Shown: positions 63,813-64,000 of the stretch, piece after piece
Layout of the letters: every line of letters starts with the position of its first letter
Position numbering within the stretch: position 1 is the first letter of the stretch
Assembly: GCA_948099385.1 (NCBI GenBank)
Contig: CANUEZ040000020.1
Coordinates: 9,007,501 to 9,071,500, forward strand
Source of the DNA: Fasciola hepatica
Taxonomy: Eukaryota; Platyhelminthes; Trematoda; Plagiorchiida; Fasciolidae
Length of the DNA stretch: 64,000 bases
Direction of reading: 5' to 3'
The notes under the pieces: generated by a model
Databases searched by the model: none
Told to the model about the DNA's origin: nothing
The model's input: only the letters and a program-made list of their open reading frames with translations
Made by a program: the position numbers and the translations under genes

Positions 63813-64000
63813 GAGGTTGTTGCCGCTCATCGGGTACGCGTACCCGGTACTCTCCCACCCAATTACCCCTATACTTGAGCACTCCCCAACAGGTTCATCA
63901 CCTCAGTTTTAGTGCGTTCAATCTTCCATCTAACCTGATTTCCGAACCATTCGAATCGATCTGACAAATTGCTCTCACCTTTGTATACTGCGTGCTGCAG

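Noticed and set aside
1..64000. CRISPR arrays, prokaryotic operons, ribosome binding sites, rRNA
   Set aside because: Nothing of the kind is present; repeats, introns and retroelements show eukaryotic DNA.

Overview
This is eukaryotic DNA: AT-rich, mostly non-coding, with long introns, simple-sequence tracts and many decayed retroelements. The transposable elements point to a flatworm, probably a digenean trematode: Penelope-like elements (PLEs) with a GIY-YIG endonuclease, an LTR with a tRNA-Trp-like primer-binding site as in CsRn1-type elements, a hammerhead-like motif close to that of schistosome repeats, and several tRNA-derived SINE-like repeats. The species cannot be named from this window, and the phylum is itself an inference.

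Host gene. Only two open frames are clearly longer than chance expects: 4087-4730 and 17288-17897, both on the + strand. A phase-2 donor (AG|GTATTT after 4730) and a phase-2 acceptor (CAG| before 17288) join them in frame, so I read them as an internal exon and the last exon of one gene with an intron of about 12.6 kb. Together they give about 417 residues of low-complexity, Ser/Pro/Thr/Asn-rich, probably cytoplasmic sequence ending in a class I PDZ ligand (Ser-Phe-Val). A neuronal adhesion receptor of the Sidekick type is a possibility, not an identification.

Layout. 1-4 kb: upstream or intronic DNA with two tRNA-like repeat fragments. 4-18 kb: the two exons and the intron between them; the intron holds a C-rich block at 6.9-8.0 kb, a cluster of octamer motifs near 16 kb and a tRNA-like fragment. 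18-39 kb: almost no recognisable content apart from tRNA-derived SINEs at 24 kb and 33.5 kb and a TA microsatellite. 39-64 kb: a graveyard of mobile elements. It holds a PLE 3' end with a hammerhead-like tail (39.8-40.2 kb), tRNA-like repeats (41 and 54 kb), an LTR plus PBS (44.7-45.2 kb), two short PLE-terminus derivatives (48.5 and 57.9 kb), a PLE reverse-transcriptase remnant split by 1.8 kb of other repeats (53.3-56.1 kb), two copies of another dispersed repeat (51.8 and 59.4 kb), a nearly complete but inactivated PLE (60.1-63.0 kb) and a decayed Tc1/mariner transposase at the right edge.

Most notable points. A tail of about 95 bp is shared by the PLE remnant at 39.8 kb and a tRNA-headed repeat at 54.2 kb, and in the first of these it carries an intact-looking hammerhead core. 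This suggests a tRNA-derived element using a PLE-type, ribozyme-bearing 3' end. The near-complete PLE also has a 93-bp duplicate of its own endonuclease coding sequence placed upstream of its N-terminal coding region.
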